Positions 54,460-63,245 of a stretch of DNA of 64,000 bases are shown piece after piece. This stretch comes from Paenibacillus sambharensis (lineage in GTDB: Bacteria > Bacillota > Bacilli > Paenibacillales > Paenibacillaceae), in assembly GCF_003233845.1 (NCBI RefSeq), contig NZ_QKRB01000044.1, forward strand, positions 434,001-498,000, read 5' to 3'. Under the pieces are notes generated by a model. The model saw only the letters and a list, made by a program, of their open reading frames with translations. It did not search any database and was not told where the DNA came from. Both the position numbers and the translations under genes were made by a program. The first letter of the stretch is position 1, and every line of letters starts with the position of its first letter.

Positions 54460-55725
54460 TTGCGGGTTATGGTTATTGGCGGCGGCGGGCGTGAGCATGC
54501 CATCGTCTGGGCACTAAGCAAGAGCGACAAGGTAAGCAAGCTGTACTGCGCACCGGGTAACGCGGGAATTGCGGCCTTGGCGGAATGCGCACCGATCCCG
54601 GTGAGCCATTTTGCAGATCAGATTCAGTATGTAAAAGATCACGCCATCGACCTGGTCGTCGTTGGACCGGATGATCCGCTGGCGGCGGGTATTGTGGATG
54701 CTCATGAGGAAGCGGGTATTCCGGTATTCGGACCCCGCAAGAATGCGGCGGAAATCGAAGGCAGCAAAATCTTCATGAAGAAGCTGCTGAAGGATTACAA
54801 CATCCCGACGGCAGCCTATGAGACCTTCACGGATTATGACGCGGCGCTGTCCTATCTGCGCAGTCAATCCGCGCCAATCGTCATCAAGGCTGACGGTCTG
54901 GCAGCAGGCAAAGGCGTGACTGTCGCAGCGACATTGGAAGAGGCGGAAGCGGCACTGCGCGGGATGATGGTGGATAAGGTCTTCGGAGAAGCTGGCACGC
55001 AGGTGGTTATCGAGGAATTCCTGGAAGGCCAGGAAATGTCGATTCTCTCGTTCGTGGACGGCGAGACGGTCCGTCCGATGGTAGCGGCACAGGATCATAA
55101 GCCTGCCTATGACGGAGATAAGGGACCGAACACTGGCGGCATGGGCACCTATACGCCGCTGCCGCATATCGATCCGGCTCTTATTGAAGATGCGATTGAG
55201 AATATCATTAAGCCGACGGCACGGGCCATGGTCAGCGAAGGACGCCCGTTCCGGGGCGTGCTGTTCGCGGGTCTGATGATTACCAAGACGGGCGTGAAGA
55301 CCATTGAGTTCAATGCCCGGATGGGCGATCCGGAAACCCAGGTCGTGCTGCCAAGACTGAAGACCGACCTGCTGGACATCATCCTGGCTGCGGTTAACGG
55401 AAGACTGGATCAGCTCGAGATCGAGTGGAGCGACGAAGCGGCCGTATGTGTAATTGCGGCATCTGAAGGCTATCCGGCTTCCTATCCGAAGGGCCGGGCA
55501 ATCAGCGGAATTGAGGAAGCGGAAGCAGCCGGTGCTCTGGTTTTCCATGCAGGTACTGCAGAGGAAGACGGGCAGCTGGTCACAGCCGGCGGACGTGTGC
55601 TCGGCATCGTCGGCCGCGGAGCCGATCTGGAGGAAGCCCGGAAGAAGGCCTATGAGGCACTGGAGCTTATCCATTTTGAAGGCATGCATTACCGGTCGGA
55701 CATTGCAGCCAAGGCACTTGTGTAG
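54460..55725 (+). CDS. purD: Phosphoribosylamine-glycine ligase
   Basis: A 421-residue ATP-grasp enzyme that makes GAR. VIGGGGREHAIVW at the start, IKADGLAAGKGV in the ATP site, and NARMGDPETQVVLPRL are signatures. TTG 54460 follows AGGGGGC by 7 nt; the frame is open further upstream but without a ribosome site. Last gene of the operon. Confidence 0.97.
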   Translation: MRVMVIGGGGREHAIVWALSKSDKVSKLYCAPGNAGIAALAECAPIPVSHFADQIQYVKDHAIDLVVVGPDDPLAAGIVDAHEEAGIPVFGPRKNAAEIEGSKIFMKKLLKDYNIPTAAYETFTDYDAALSYLRSQSAPIVIKADGLAAGKGVTVAATLEEAEAALRGMMVDKVFGEAGTQVVIEEFLEGQEMSILSFVDGETVRPMVAAQDHKPAYDGDKGPNTGGMGTYTPLPHIDPALIEDAIENIIKPTARAMVSEGRPFRGVLFAGLMITKTGVKTIEFNARMGDPETQVVLPRLKTDLLDIILAAVNGRLDQLEIEWSDEAAVCVIAASEGYPASYPKGRAISGIEEAEAAGALVFHAGTAEEDGQLVTAGGRVLGIVGRGADLEEARKKAYEALELIHFEGMHYRSDIAAKALV

Positions 55726-55802
55726 CGATGCCGGTTTTTGCAGAAAATAAACGCTGATTCGTCTGTAATTAGGACGGCAGCTGTCTGTTCTTGTCACTTC
55801 AT

Positions 55803-55872
55803 AGCTGTTGATTCTACTGGTAATGGATCTCCTCCGGGAGGTCCTTTGCGAGTAGGATCAGCGGCTTTTTTT
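55803..55872 (+). terminator. Terminator of the pur operon
   Basis: GCTGTTGATTCTACT pairs with AGTAGGATCAGCGGC (G-U pairs allowed), with an inner GGATCTCC/GGGAGGTCC, then seven T. Confidence 0.88.
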
Positions 55873-55906
55873 GCATAAACTAAATGTTCAGGATCTGAGT
55901 GTTCGC

Positions 55907-56026
55907 CTATTCCTTCAGGAAGAGTGATTTGCGGTGATAGAGGACGAATGCAACCGCCCAGATGATGCCGAGCAGGATAACGGTTGTTATCCAGTGACGG
56001 GTTATCCAATCTACGATTGTGCCCAC
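55907..56026 (-). CDS. 39-residue single-span membrane protein
   Basis: GTG on the complement of 56026 is preceded by AAGGAGG (56035-56041) at 8 nt. The product is MGTIVDWITRHW, then a hydrophobic span of about 19 residues (ITTVILLGIIWAVAFVLY) and a basic tail HRKSLFLKE. This layout and the ribosome site make it a likely real small membrane protein. Family not recognised. It lies back-to-back with the pur operon terminator. Confidence 0.65.
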   Translation of the reverse strand: MGTIVDWITRHWITTVILLGIIWAVAFVLYHRKSLFLKE

Positions 56027-56148
56027 TGACAGACCTCCTTGGCGGACGTTATTTCCATATACCGGTACAGCCCGCCACATGGCGGCAGGCTGTCTGTTGT
56101 TATGTCATACGGCACGGCATCTAACGCTGTGCAAGTGTCGTCCTCCGA

Positions 56149-56382
56149 TTACTGACGCTGCAGAGGCGGCGGGGTATGGACCAGGTGATTATGCAGGGTG
56201 CCGACAAGCTGCTTCTGGGTGGATGGATCGCTGTCCTGCCAGATCAGCTCGAAGAGTACGCCGAGACCGGGCAGCGTCCGCTCATCATTGCCAATGGAGC
56301 TTTCAATGACTTCGTTCAGTTCCTCCTCTGACTTGTCATGAACCCGTTGGATGATGGCCTGGCGCAAATTGAGCGTATTCAT
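56149..56382 (-). CDS. sspI: Small acid-soluble spore protein I
   Basis: A 77-residue minor SASP that accumulates in the forespore. LNLRQAIIQRV at the start and LPGLGVLFELIWQ in the middle match SspI of Bacillus. AGGGGGAT precedes ATG (complement of 56382). In B. subtilis sspI also neighbours a SpoU/TrmH methyltransferase gene, as here. Expression is expected from a sporulation promoter, which I could not place. Confidence 0.92.
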   Translation of the reverse strand: MNTLNLRQAIIQRVHDKSEEELNEVIESSIGNDERTLPGLGVLFELIWQDSDPSTQKQLVGTLHNHLVHTPPPLQRQ

Positions 56383-56518
56383 GTTCAAATCCCCCTGTCA
56401 AAAAGGTGTTTTCCCGTTTAATATTGCCCCGGGACAGCTTGATCATCCTTTTCAGCCGTTTAATCAAATGTGGTATAATGAGGAATACGCAGTTATCGTT
56501 GGGAGAGTGACAACTGTC

Positions 56519-57199
56519 ATGGCGAAGAAGCAGTATGCGGTTATCGGTATGGGACGTTTCGGTTCAAGTATTGCCAAGTCGTTGTCAGGCCTCGGCTTCG
56601 AGGTGCTGGCGATCGACGAGAGCGAACACCGGATTCAGGAAGTGGTGAACAGTGTTACCCATGCGGTAGCGGCTGATTCTACGGATGAGGAAGCGATGAA
56701 GGCACTTGGCATCCGCAACTTTGATGTCGTCGTTGTGGCCATTGGCCAGGATATACAGGCAAGCATTTTGACAACACTGATTATGAAGGATCTTGGGGTA
56801 CCCTATATTATTGTCAAGGCACAGAACGATCTGCACGGCAAGGTCTTGAACAAGATCGGTGCGGACAAGGTGGTCTTCCCGGAACGGGATATGGGTCTGC
56901 GGGTGGCGCATCACCTGATCTCGCCGAACATTCTCGATTTCATCGAGCTGTCGGATGAGTACAGCATCGTGGAGCTTAAGGCACCGGAGAGCATGGTGGG
57001 CAAGAACCTTAAGGAGCTCGACATCCGGGCAAAGTATGGCTGCAACGTCATGGCCATCAAGACGGGAGTCAAGATGAATATATCGCCATATGCGGAAGAT
57101 ACGATTCGTGAGGGTGATGTTCTGGTCATTGTCGGGGAGAATAAAGACCTCGCAAAGCTGGAGCTCAGCTATTCAGACAAGAAAGCGGGTAAGGCGTAA
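56519..57199 (+). CDS. ktrA: Potassium uptake regulatory subunit (KtrA/KtrC type)
   Basis: A 226-residue RCK protein that gates a KtrB/D potassium channel. The nucleotide fold starts AVIGMGRFGSSIAKSL, with IDESEHRIQ closing beta-2 and a C-terminal RCK_C domain from about residue 135 (IVELKAPESMVGKNLKEL), the usual cyclic di-AMP site. ATG 56519 follows GGGAGAG; an extended -10, TGGTATAAT, lies at 56471-56479. Confidence 0.93.
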   Translation: MAKKQYAVIGMGRFGSSIAKSLSGLGFEVLAIDESEHRIQEVVNSVTHAVAADSTDEEAMKALGIRNFDVVVVAIGQDIQASILTTLIMKDLGVPYIIVKAQNDLHGKVLNKIGADKVVFPERDMGLRVAHHLISPNILDFIELSDEYSIVELKAPESMVGKNLKELDIRAKYGCNVMAIKTGVKMNISPYAEDTIREGDVLVIVGENKDLAKLELSYSDKKAGKA

Positions 57200-57202
57200 C
57201 GT

Positions 57203-58015
57203 ATGATTAATGGGCCAGTTCAGCATATCGCATCACAGCAAAACGCGAAGGTCAAGGAATGGGCAGCGCTGCTCGAGAAGAAGCAGCGGGACCGAACAGG
57301 ACGCTTCATCCTCGAAGGCGTGCACCTGATTCAGGAAGCGTTGAAATCGGGTGCGCCGGTGGAAACGGTCGTATACGATGCGGAGCGGGGACTGCCGGCC
57401 GAGCTGGAACCGCTCCTTCGCTCTGAAGACGGTTATCCCTGCACCCTTGTGGAGGCATCGGCAGCCGTCATGAGCAAATGCACGGGTACCGACACCCCGC
57501 CGCCCGTGTTCGGAATCGTCATCAAGGCGGAAGCAGACACGGCGCAGCTGTATGGCCCCGCCGCCCTTGTCGTCGTGCTGGACGGACTGCGTGATCCCGG
57601 CAATGTCGGGACCATCATCCGCAGCGCGGACGCAGTTGGCGCCTCGGCCGTCGTCATCGGCAGGGGAAGTGTCGACTTGTACAACCCGAAGACAGTCCGT
57701 TCAACAATGGGCTCGCTGTTTCATCTGCCGGTAATAGAGGCGGACCTTATGAAGCTTCTGCCCGAAGGGCGGGAGAGGGGCATCCGTCTTGTAGGAACGA
57801 GCCTGCAGGCGGAGCAATCCTGCTTCAGCTATGACTGGAACGGTCCGACCTGGCTGCTGCTCGGCAACGAATCCAATGGCTTGTCCGCCGAAGTGTCGGC
57901 CTTAGTGGATGGTTCCGTGCTGATTCCGATGCGCGGCCAGGCCGAGTCGCTGAACGTCGCCATGGCGGCTACCGTGCTGCTGCATGAGGCGATGCGGCAG
58001 CGGCATTACCGGTAA
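57203..58015 (+). CDS. TrmH/SpoU-family RNA 2'-O-methyltransferase
   Basis: A 270-residue SPOUT enzyme like B. subtilis YsgA. An N-terminal substrate-binding domain (KVKEWAALLEKKQRDRTGRF) precedes the knot domain with motif 1 RDPGNVGTIIRSADA, motif 2 LLLGNESNGLS and motif 3 IPMRGQAESLNVAMA. The target (23S rRNA or tRNA) is not known. Three bp after ktrA, so probably co-transcribed. Confidence 0.94.
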   Translation: MINGPVQHIASQQNAKVKEWAALLEKKQRDRTGRFILEGVHLIQEALKSGAPVETVVYDAERGLPAELEPLLRSEDGYPCTLVEASAAVMSKCTGTDTPPPVFGIVIKAEADTAQLYGPAALVVVLDGLRDPGNVGTIIRSADAVGASAVVIGRGSVDLYNPKTVRSTMGSLFHLPVIEADLMKLLPEGRERGIRLVGTSLQAEQSCFSYDWNGPTWLLLGNESNGLSAEVSALVDGSVLIPMRGQAESLNVAMAATVLLHEAMRQRHYR

Positions 58016-58038
58016 GCAGTTATATTCGTGAAAAACAA

Positions 58039-58101
58039 TACCCCTCGAACCGCACTGGATTATCTCTTCCAACACGGTTCCGAGGGGTGTTTTTGTTTTA
58101 C
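58039..58101. terminator. Bidirectional terminator
   Basis: ACCCCTCG-AACCG and CGGTT-CCGAGGGGT form a long stem; TTTTTGTTTT follows on + and TATTGTTTTTC on -. It serves both the methyltransferase and the lipoprotein gene. Confidence 0.85.
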
Positions 58102-58145
58102 TGCATACCGTCCTCTCTAGTGACACCTCCGCTTCGCCTACACCG

Positions 58146-58517
58146 TTAAAGGACTAGGGCTGTGAAAAACTCCTTAATGTCAGCCAGGTCGTTGGTCTTC
58201 AGCACGACATCCTCATCACTAGTAACAATCAGACAAGGGAAGTCTTCAAGCTCAAGAACATCCGCCATTTGATTGTTCTTCTCCGTGCTTATGTCATACA
58301 GCTGAATGCCCTGGATAATTTCGAGCAGCTTAGGATTGGAATTCCAGTATACGAGCAGCTGCTGATCCAGGTCAGTTGCCTCTTCATAAAACAAATGGAT
58401 TCTGTATGTGTCACTGGAGTCTGATGATAGATACTTCATTACATCTTCCTTGCTCGTATTCGTGCACCCGATCACAACGAGCAGCGCTGTAAGAATAAAT
58501 GCCTTCATGATCCTCAT
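58146..58517 (-). CDS. Small lipoprotein, function unknown
   Basis: A 123-residue protein with signal peptide and lipobox LLVVIGC (Cys18), so membrane-anchored outside. The C-terminal half (DVLELEDFPCLIVTSDEDVVLKTNDLADIKEFF) looks like a thioredoxin-fold end without its CxxC, as in small Bacillus lipoproteins. AAGGGG precedes ATG (complement of 58517); the in-frame ATG at 58508 is a second option. No regulatory site is seen. Confidence 0.75.
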   Translation of the reverse strand: MRIMKAFILTALLVVIGCTNTSKEDVMKYLSSDSSDTYRIHLFYEEATDLDQQLLVYWNSNPKLLEIIQGIQLYDISTEKNNQMADVLELEDFPCLIVTSDEDVVLKTNDLADIKEFFTALVL

Positions 58518-58556
58518 AAACTCACCCCTTTGCGAGTTGTACATAGTTCACATTAA

Positions 58557-58931
58557 TTAGCTATGCGTGGTTTTCTCCCCGGAATCAACAGCCCTCTCGG
58601 CGTCCTTCTCCAGGTGATGGAAGCCCCAGCCGCACATGGCGGTCAGGATGCTATGCAGCGACCTTCCATACTCCGTTATCGAATATTCGACTTTAGGCGG
58701 AATTTCTTGATAGACGACTCTGGAGACAAGGCCGTCTTGTTCCAGCTCGCGGAGTTGATTCGTCAGCATTCCTTGCGTCACATTGGGCAGAAGCCGCCGC
58801 AATTCGCCGAACCGTTTGGTTCCGTCCTGCAGCAAAATAAAGAGAATCAACGGCTTCCATTTCCCGCCGATCACCTTCAATGTCGTCGTGATTCCGTCCG
58901 TTTTGCGTCCGCCGTTCGTTGTGTCGTGCAT
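58557..58931 (-). CDS. HxlR-family transcriptional regulator
   Basis: A 124-residue winged-helix protein: [49 protein letters not shown] and [15 protein letters not shown] are diagnostic of HxlR. Such regulators often sense electrophiles or disulphide stress, but only one Cys (near 100) is present. It is divergent from an oxidoreductase gene and two AGTACG palindromes lie between. Confidence 0.93.
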   Translation of the reverse strand: MHDTTNGGRKTDGITTTLKVIGGKWKPLILFILLQDGTKRFGELRRLLPNVTQGMLTNQLRELEQDGLVSRVVYQEIPPKVEYSITEYGRSLHSILTAMCGWGFHHLEKDAERAVDSGEKTTHS

Positions 58932-58989
58932 GGGCGCACCTCCGTATCAGTCCTGTTATTAGGTTAGCAAGGTATCTTGATCATGGGTA

Positions 58990-59010
58990 GTACGATGATT
59001 AAGCGTACAT
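58990..59010. promoter_or_regulatory. HxlR operator candidate 1
   Basis: AGTACG-N9-CGTACA, five of six positions symmetric; 59 bp upstream of the HxlR start. Confidence 0.6.
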
Positions 59011-59050
59011 AGTCCCTTCAACCATACCACTGGTTCCAAGGAACGTAGAT

Positions 59051-59071
59051 AGTACGGAAAATCTGCGTACT
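59051..59071. promoter_or_regulatory. HxlR operator candidate 2
   Basis: AGTACG-N9-CGTACT, a perfect palindrome with the same spacing as site 1, 61 bp away, 75 bp before the oxidoreductase start. Confidence 0.65.
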
Positions 59072-59145
59072 TTACACGGATTCCTTTCTCCGTAAAAATG
59101 GAAATACATCGCGATGTTAGTAAGAACGGCGAAAGGGTGATTGTC

Positions 59146-59682
59146 TTGAATATGATGGCCATTGTTGCCCATCCCTCCATGGAGACGTCCAAGATTAACG
59201 CAGCGTTATCCCTGGAGCTCCAGCGTTCCGGCATGTTCATGCACGAGTTGTATCGGGAGTACCCGGATTGGAGCATCGATGTGGAAAGGGAGCAGGCATA
59301 TCTGCTGAAGTATGATAGAATTATATTACAGTTTCCCTTTTACTGGTACAGCTGTCCGCCGCTGCTGAAGAAATGGTTCGATGACGTACTGGTACCCGGT
59401 TGGGCGTTCGGGCCCGGTGGTGACAAGCTGGCAGGGAAAGCGTTCATGGTGGTCACGACGGTCGGCGGGACCGAGAAGCAGTATCGATCCGGGGGATTCA
59501 ACAAGTATACGATGAGCGAGCTGCTCCGTCCGATCGAAAGAACGCTGACGCGCTGCCATGCCGATTTTCTTCCACCATACGCTGTATACAATACAACGTT
59601 TGCTTCGGAAGACGAAATCAAGCAGGAAGCGACACGCTGCGCAGCAATCGTGCGTGCACCCGTGGAGTCGCTGATTAGTTAA
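59146..59682 (+). CDS. NAD(P)H-dependent flavodoxin-fold oxidoreductase (KefF/YwrO-like)
   Basis: About 178 residues of the quinone-reductase family that reduces quinones or nitro compounds with FMN. IVAHPSMETSKIN forms the phosphate loop; FQFPFYWYSCPPLLKKWFDDVLVPGWAFGP-like residues (here ILQFPFYWYSCPP and KKWFDDVL) and TTVGGTEKQY are typical. TTG 59146 fits AAAGGGTGA at 59132-59140; ATG 59152 is the alternative. Likely induced when HxlR releases the shared intergenic region. Confidence 0.88.
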   Translation: MNMMAIVAHPSMETSKINAALSLELQRSGMFMHELYREYPDWSIDVEREQAYLLKYDRIILQFPFYWYSCPPLLKKWFDDVLVPGWAFGPGGDKLAGKAFMVVTTVGGTEKQYRSGGFNKYTMSELLRPIERTLTRCHADFLPPYAVYNTTFASEDEIKQEATRCAAIVRAPVESLIS

Positions 59683-59735
59683 ATATGCAGTGAACTATGT
59701 AGTGAATCATGCAGTGAATCATGCACAGCATCCAG

Positions 59736-59777
59736 GTCCTGACCGTCAAGCATTCTTGATGACTCAGGACTTTCTTT
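59736..59777 (+). terminator. Terminator of the oxidoreductase gene
   Basis: GTCCTGA pairs with TCAGGAC around GTCAAG/CTTGATGAC, then TTTCTTT. Before it, a 12-bp motif CATGCAGTGAAT is repeated about three times (59685-59724). Confidence 0.8.
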
Positions 59778-59822
59778 GCATTAGCATAGGGCACGAGCAC
59801 AGTTTGCAGCTCTGAAAGTAAC

Positions 59823-59836
59823 TGTAAGCGCTTATA
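59823..59836. promoter_or_regulatory. Catabolite-responsive element (cre)
   Basis: TGTAAGCGCTTATA, one mismatch from the Bacillus CcpA consensus, overlapping a -10 box TATAAT (59833-59838). It would repress the hydrolase gene when preferred sugars are present. Confidence 0.7.
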
Positions 59837-59892
59837 ATTAGGAAGGGAGGTGAGGCGGGAAGCGAAGCTGGGTCGATTAAGGAAGCAATAAA

Positions 59893-61788
59893 ATGAGGAA
59901 GAGGAAAGGAATGAAGCTGATGAAAAGGATCGGAATCGGCATGCTCTGTACGGTTATGATGGCGATCACCGTTATGTCGGGGGCAGGAGGGATGACGGGA
60001 TCTCGCGTGCAGGCTGCGGCGTATACGGCAGTAGTGAATCCGGGAATTCAGCACCAGACCTGGGAAGGCTGGGGGACTACGCTGGCCTGGTGGGCGAACC
60101 GGGTGGGCGGTGCTTCCGAACAGGTACGCAATAAGTACGCGGATCTGCTGTTTGGCGGAAACGGGCTTGGACTCAATATAGTCCGCTATAACATCGGCGG
60201 AGGAGAGAATCCGTCCTATCCGGATCATATGGAGCTGCGGGCGCGTATCCCTGGTTATAAAGCATCCGCAGCAGCGGCATACGACTGGTCGCAGGATGCC
60301 AATCAGCGCTGGATGCTGAATGCCGCCAAATCGCGAATTTCGCAGAGTGAGTTCATCGCAGAAGGCTTCGCGAATTCACCGCCCTGGTGGATGACGAAGA
60401 GCGGCAGCGTAACCGGCAACCATGATGCGGCCGAGAATTTAAGGGAAGACATGTACGATGATTTCGCGGATTATCTGACGACGGTTGCCGGACACTTCCG
60501 CAGCAGCTGGGGCATTACCTTCCGCACTCTGTCGGCCTTTAATGAGCCGAGTTCGGCTTACTGGTATTTTGGCAACAGGCAGGAGGGCAATGTCATGTTT
60601 CCGGCTAATCAGGAGATTATAATCGAGCACCTGCACCGTTCTCTGCAGGCAAAAGGACTGCCGATTGGCATCAGCGGTCCCGAAGAGACGAGCATTGATC
60701 TTACGCGGAATACGATCAACAGCTACTCGCAAGCGACCAAGGACAGAATTGTGCAGTTCAACTCCCACACTTACTCTGGCAAGGACCGGGTCGGCTTGAA
60801 CCAGGCGGCTGCCGGCAAACGGATCTGGAACTCCGAGCACGGGGATGGCGAGGCGAGCGGCATGACGATGTCGCGTAATATTTTGTGGGATATCAAATAC
60901 ATGAAGAACAGTGCCTGGGTGTACTGGCAGGCGGTTGAGCCGAGTGGCGGCTGGGGCATGATTGAGACGGATTTAAATAACGCCGGGGCAGACTTAGGCC
61001 AGTATACAATTAAGAAAAAGTATTACGCGATGGCCCAGTGGAGCAAGTTCATCCGTCCGGGCTACAAGATCATCGATATCGGGGACGGCAACTCGATTGC
61101 GGCCTACGACAGTGCGGGAAGCAAGCTGGTTATTGTGACGATCAATGATTCCTCGTCTGCGAATACCGTAACCTATGATCTGTCGCATTTCACAGCGGTT
61201 ACGGGAACAGTGAGCGGATTCCGCACGAGCGGCACGGAGAATCTCGCTCCCCTCTCAAACGTAACCCTGTCCAACAAGCGCTTCACTCAAACACAGCCTG
61301 CGGGCTCAATAAGCACCTTTGTCATCACGGGAGTTTCCGCAGGTAATGGCGTAGTAATTGATACGTCTGCGTATTACAAGCTGAAGAACCGCAGCAGCGG
61401 CAAGGTAATGGACGTCAGCGAAGGAGCGCTTGCCGACAGTGCGAACGTGATTCAATGGACGGATAACGGGGGAACGAATCAGCATTGGCAGTTTGTCCCC
61501 ACGAGCGAAGGCCATTACAAGCTGGTGAACCGCAACAGCGGCAAGGTCCTCGATGTATATGGACGATCGACGGATAGTGGCGGCGATATCGTGCAGTACA
61601 CAGACAATGGGGGAACGAATCAGCAGTGGAAGCCTGTTGTTGTAGAGGGTTACTTGAAGCTGGTGAACCGCAACAGCGGCAAGGTGGCGGAAGTGTCCGG
61701 TGCTTCCTCGGCCAATGGCGGGGACGTGATCCAGTATACGGATAACGGGGGAACGAACCAGCATTGGCAGCTTATTAAGGTGAACTGA
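59893..61788 (+). CDS. Secreted GH30-family glycosidase with ricin-type CBM13
   Basis: A 631-residue exported enzyme. Signal peptide about 1-42 (cleavage after VQAA). The TIM-barrel has acid/base Glu218 in SAFNEPSS and nucleophile Glu315 in WNSEHGDG; the residues around QEGNVMFPANQE recall endo-beta-1,6-galactanases. A beta-sandwich follows, then from about 490 a beta-trefoil with three QxW repeats (NQHWQF, NQQWKP, NQHWQL), each preceded by DNGGT. AAGGAAG precedes ATG 59893. Substrate assignment is tentative. Confidence 0.88.
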   Translation: MRKRKGMKLMKRIGIGMLCTVMMAITVMSGAGGMTGSRVQAAAYTAVVNPGIQHQTWEGWGTTLAWWANRVGGASEQVRNKYADLLFGGNGLGLNIVRYNIGGGENPSYPDHMELRARIPGYKASAAAAYDWSQDANQRWMLNAAKSRISQSEFIAEGFANSPPWWMTKSGSVTGNHDAAENLREDMYDDFADYLTTVAGHFRSSWGITFRTLSAFNEPSSAYWYFGNRQEGNVMFPANQEIIIEHLHRSLQAKGLPIGISGPEETSIDLTRNTINSYSQATKDRIVQFNSHTYSGKDRVGLNQAAAGKRIWNSEHGDGEASGMTMSRNILWDIKYMKNSAWVYWQAVEPSGGWGMIETDLNNAGADLGQYTIKKKYYAMAQWSKFIRPGYKIIDIGDGNSIAAYDSAGSKLVIVTINDSSSANTVTYDLSHFTAVTGTVSGFRTSGTENLAPLSNVTLSNKRFTQTQPAGSISTFVITGVSAGNGVVIDTSAYYKLKNRSSGKVMDVSEGALADSANVIQWTDNGGTNQHWQFVPTSEGHYKLVNRNSGKVLDVYGRSTDSGGDIVQYTDNGGTNQQWKPVVVEGYLKLVNRNSGKVAEVSGASSANGGDVIQYTDNGGTNQHWQLIKVN

Positions 61789-61822
61789 CAGGCTGTTGTA
61801 GGATGTTTGGATGTTATGGGAA

Positions 61823-61860
61823 AAAGGGCAGTGCGCTCAGTGGTGAGCGGCCTGCCCTTT
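61823..61860. terminator. Terminator-like stem after the glycosidase
   Basis: AAAGGGCAG pairs with CTGCCCTTT around GCGCTCA/TGAGCG. Only TTT follows on +, while TTTTTCC follows on -. Confidence 0.65.
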
Positions 61861-62009
61861 GCTGTGGCAGCCCCGGAATATGGGATGAATACCCGCATAT
61901 ACTTGGTCTCTTTCAGCCATACTAAATTGACTAGGCAGGCAGCCTGACCGGGTAGTTGTGAAGCAGCCTGCAAAGCTAAGGGAACTGTTTCATCCCTGAG
62001 GGGAGGCAT

Positions 62010-62867
62010 TTGCTTACCGTGCATTATGGTACATACTGGTATTTAGGATTGGTAGTCATGAGTGTTGGGGCATTGTTTTTTGCCAATTATAAAAGCAGAA
62101 GTCCCAGAAGCCTCGTGCTTTTCCTGGGAATGGTGGGTGTCAGCTATTGTATAGAATTCGTTATCTACATCCTGCTGGGGAGTTATCATTATTACCCCGG
62201 GTTGCAGAAGCATAATGCTTATTACGACAGCAATATCGGTTCAGGCATTTCTAATTTCCTTACGCTGCCTTCATCGGCAGTCATTATGGCTGTATTTCGG
62301 AAAGGCTGGCTTTGGATTGCGGGATTTACAGCCTTATTTGCAGCAGTGGAGTGGCTGTTTTTGCATCTGCATATCTACCGGCATAACTGGTGGAGCATTG
62401 GTTATACCGCGTTAGGCTTGCCCTTCTACTATCTGGTGGCAAAGGCTTGGTTCAGCCGCATGATGCAGCCGATGAAGGGGTTTTTGCTATTTATCACACT
62501 GTTGCTCATTACGGGAGCCGTCCTCGGCACACTTATGTTCCTGCCGATTGCCTTCTTTGAAAGCAGGACCTACCACATCGGGTGGTTTAAAGACCTGTCC
62601 CATGATACAACGGCCTTTACTACCATATACTGGATTGGGTTGGCCTCGCTGTACACTGCGATCTTCAGCTTTCGCTGGACCTATGCCTGGCCGAAATATG
62701 TGATATCGTTGGGAATACTGATCATCCTGATGTTAGTCTTGTCCCAAGCCGGCATACTCCGTTCGCATGTCTGGTGGGACCCGTATTATTGCGTATTGGT
62801 TTGCCTGCTGGTCCTCTTGTACTTGGCTGCTCTGAGAAAACGGTTATTGGCTGGACCGGCTGTTTGA
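62010..62867 (+). CDS. Polytopic membrane protein, function unknown
   Basis: A 285-residue protein with about eight hydrophobic segments spread over the whole length, N-terminus apparently outside or short. Tyr/His-rich loops (GSYHYYPGLQKHNAYYDSN) stand out. No family recognised; it has no transporter or enzyme motif that I can name. The start is uncertain: TTG 62010 is only 3 nt after GGGGAGG, GTG 62019 is 12 nt after it. Confidence 0.7.
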   Translation: MLTVHYGTYWYLGLVVMSVGALFFANYKSRSPRSLVLFLGMVGVSYCIEFVIYILLGSYHYYPGLQKHNAYYDSNIGSGISNFLTLPSSAVIMAVFRKGWLWIAGFTALFAAVEWLFLHLHIYRHNWWSIGYTALGLPFYYLVAKAWFSRMMQPMKGFLLFITLLLITGAVLGTLMFLPIAFFESRTYHIGWFKDLSHDTTAFTTIYWIGLASLYTAIFSFRWTYAWPKYVISLGILIILMLVLSQAGILRSHVWWDPYYCVLVCLLVLLYLAALRKRLLAGPAV

Positions 62868-62883
62868 CGTACCAATGAAGCTG

Positions 62884-62913
62884 TTGACAATTTAAGATGG
62901 CGGGTTCTATAAT
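62884..62913 (+). promoter_or_regulatory. SigA-type promoter of the T-box-controlled gene
   Basis: TTGACA, 18-nt spacer, TATAAT (62908-62913), a near-consensus promoter. Confidence 0.9.
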
Positions 62914-62924
62914 AGGCACTAATC

Positions 62925-63212
62925 AACAGCGAAGACCAAGGACAACCAGACGTGGAAGATACCGGAACAGAGAATGGGAGCACCGGCTGAAACTCCCTGC
63001 GGCAATCACAGGTCTGTACCACCTTGCAGCTGCCTTCCCCAAATCGCGCCAAACCTGCCAGGCAGGAGTGAGAGTGAGAGTATGGAACGCCGGGAATTCC
63101 CGTTACAGAATTGCAAAGGATCTGAAACTGCGTATCGACTTAATGCAGCGGCAGATTGAATTTGGGTGGAACCACGAGCACGCTCGTCCCTATGCGGACC
63201 GCGTGTTTTTTT
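62925..63212 (+). ncRNA. T-box leader 1, threonine type
   Basis: Stem I with CAGAGA and AG-rich bulges, CCGTTACAGA element, then the T-box core GGGTGGAACCACGAG (63164-63178) and a terminator GCACGCTCGTCC/GGACCGCGTG with seven T (63179-63212). The probable specifier is ACC (63018-63020), followed by ACCTTGCAGC, in the position where other T-boxes have their codon. It reads uncharged tRNA-Thr. Confidence 0.88.
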
Positions 63213-63245
63213 GTTTTTACCGACCGATGATCGTATAAAGGCTAG

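Noticed and set aside
62982-62984. ACC in GAGCACCGGCTGAAA as T-box specifier
   Set aside because: This lies in the distal stem I loop region; the ACC at 63018 before ACCTTGCAGC is better placed.
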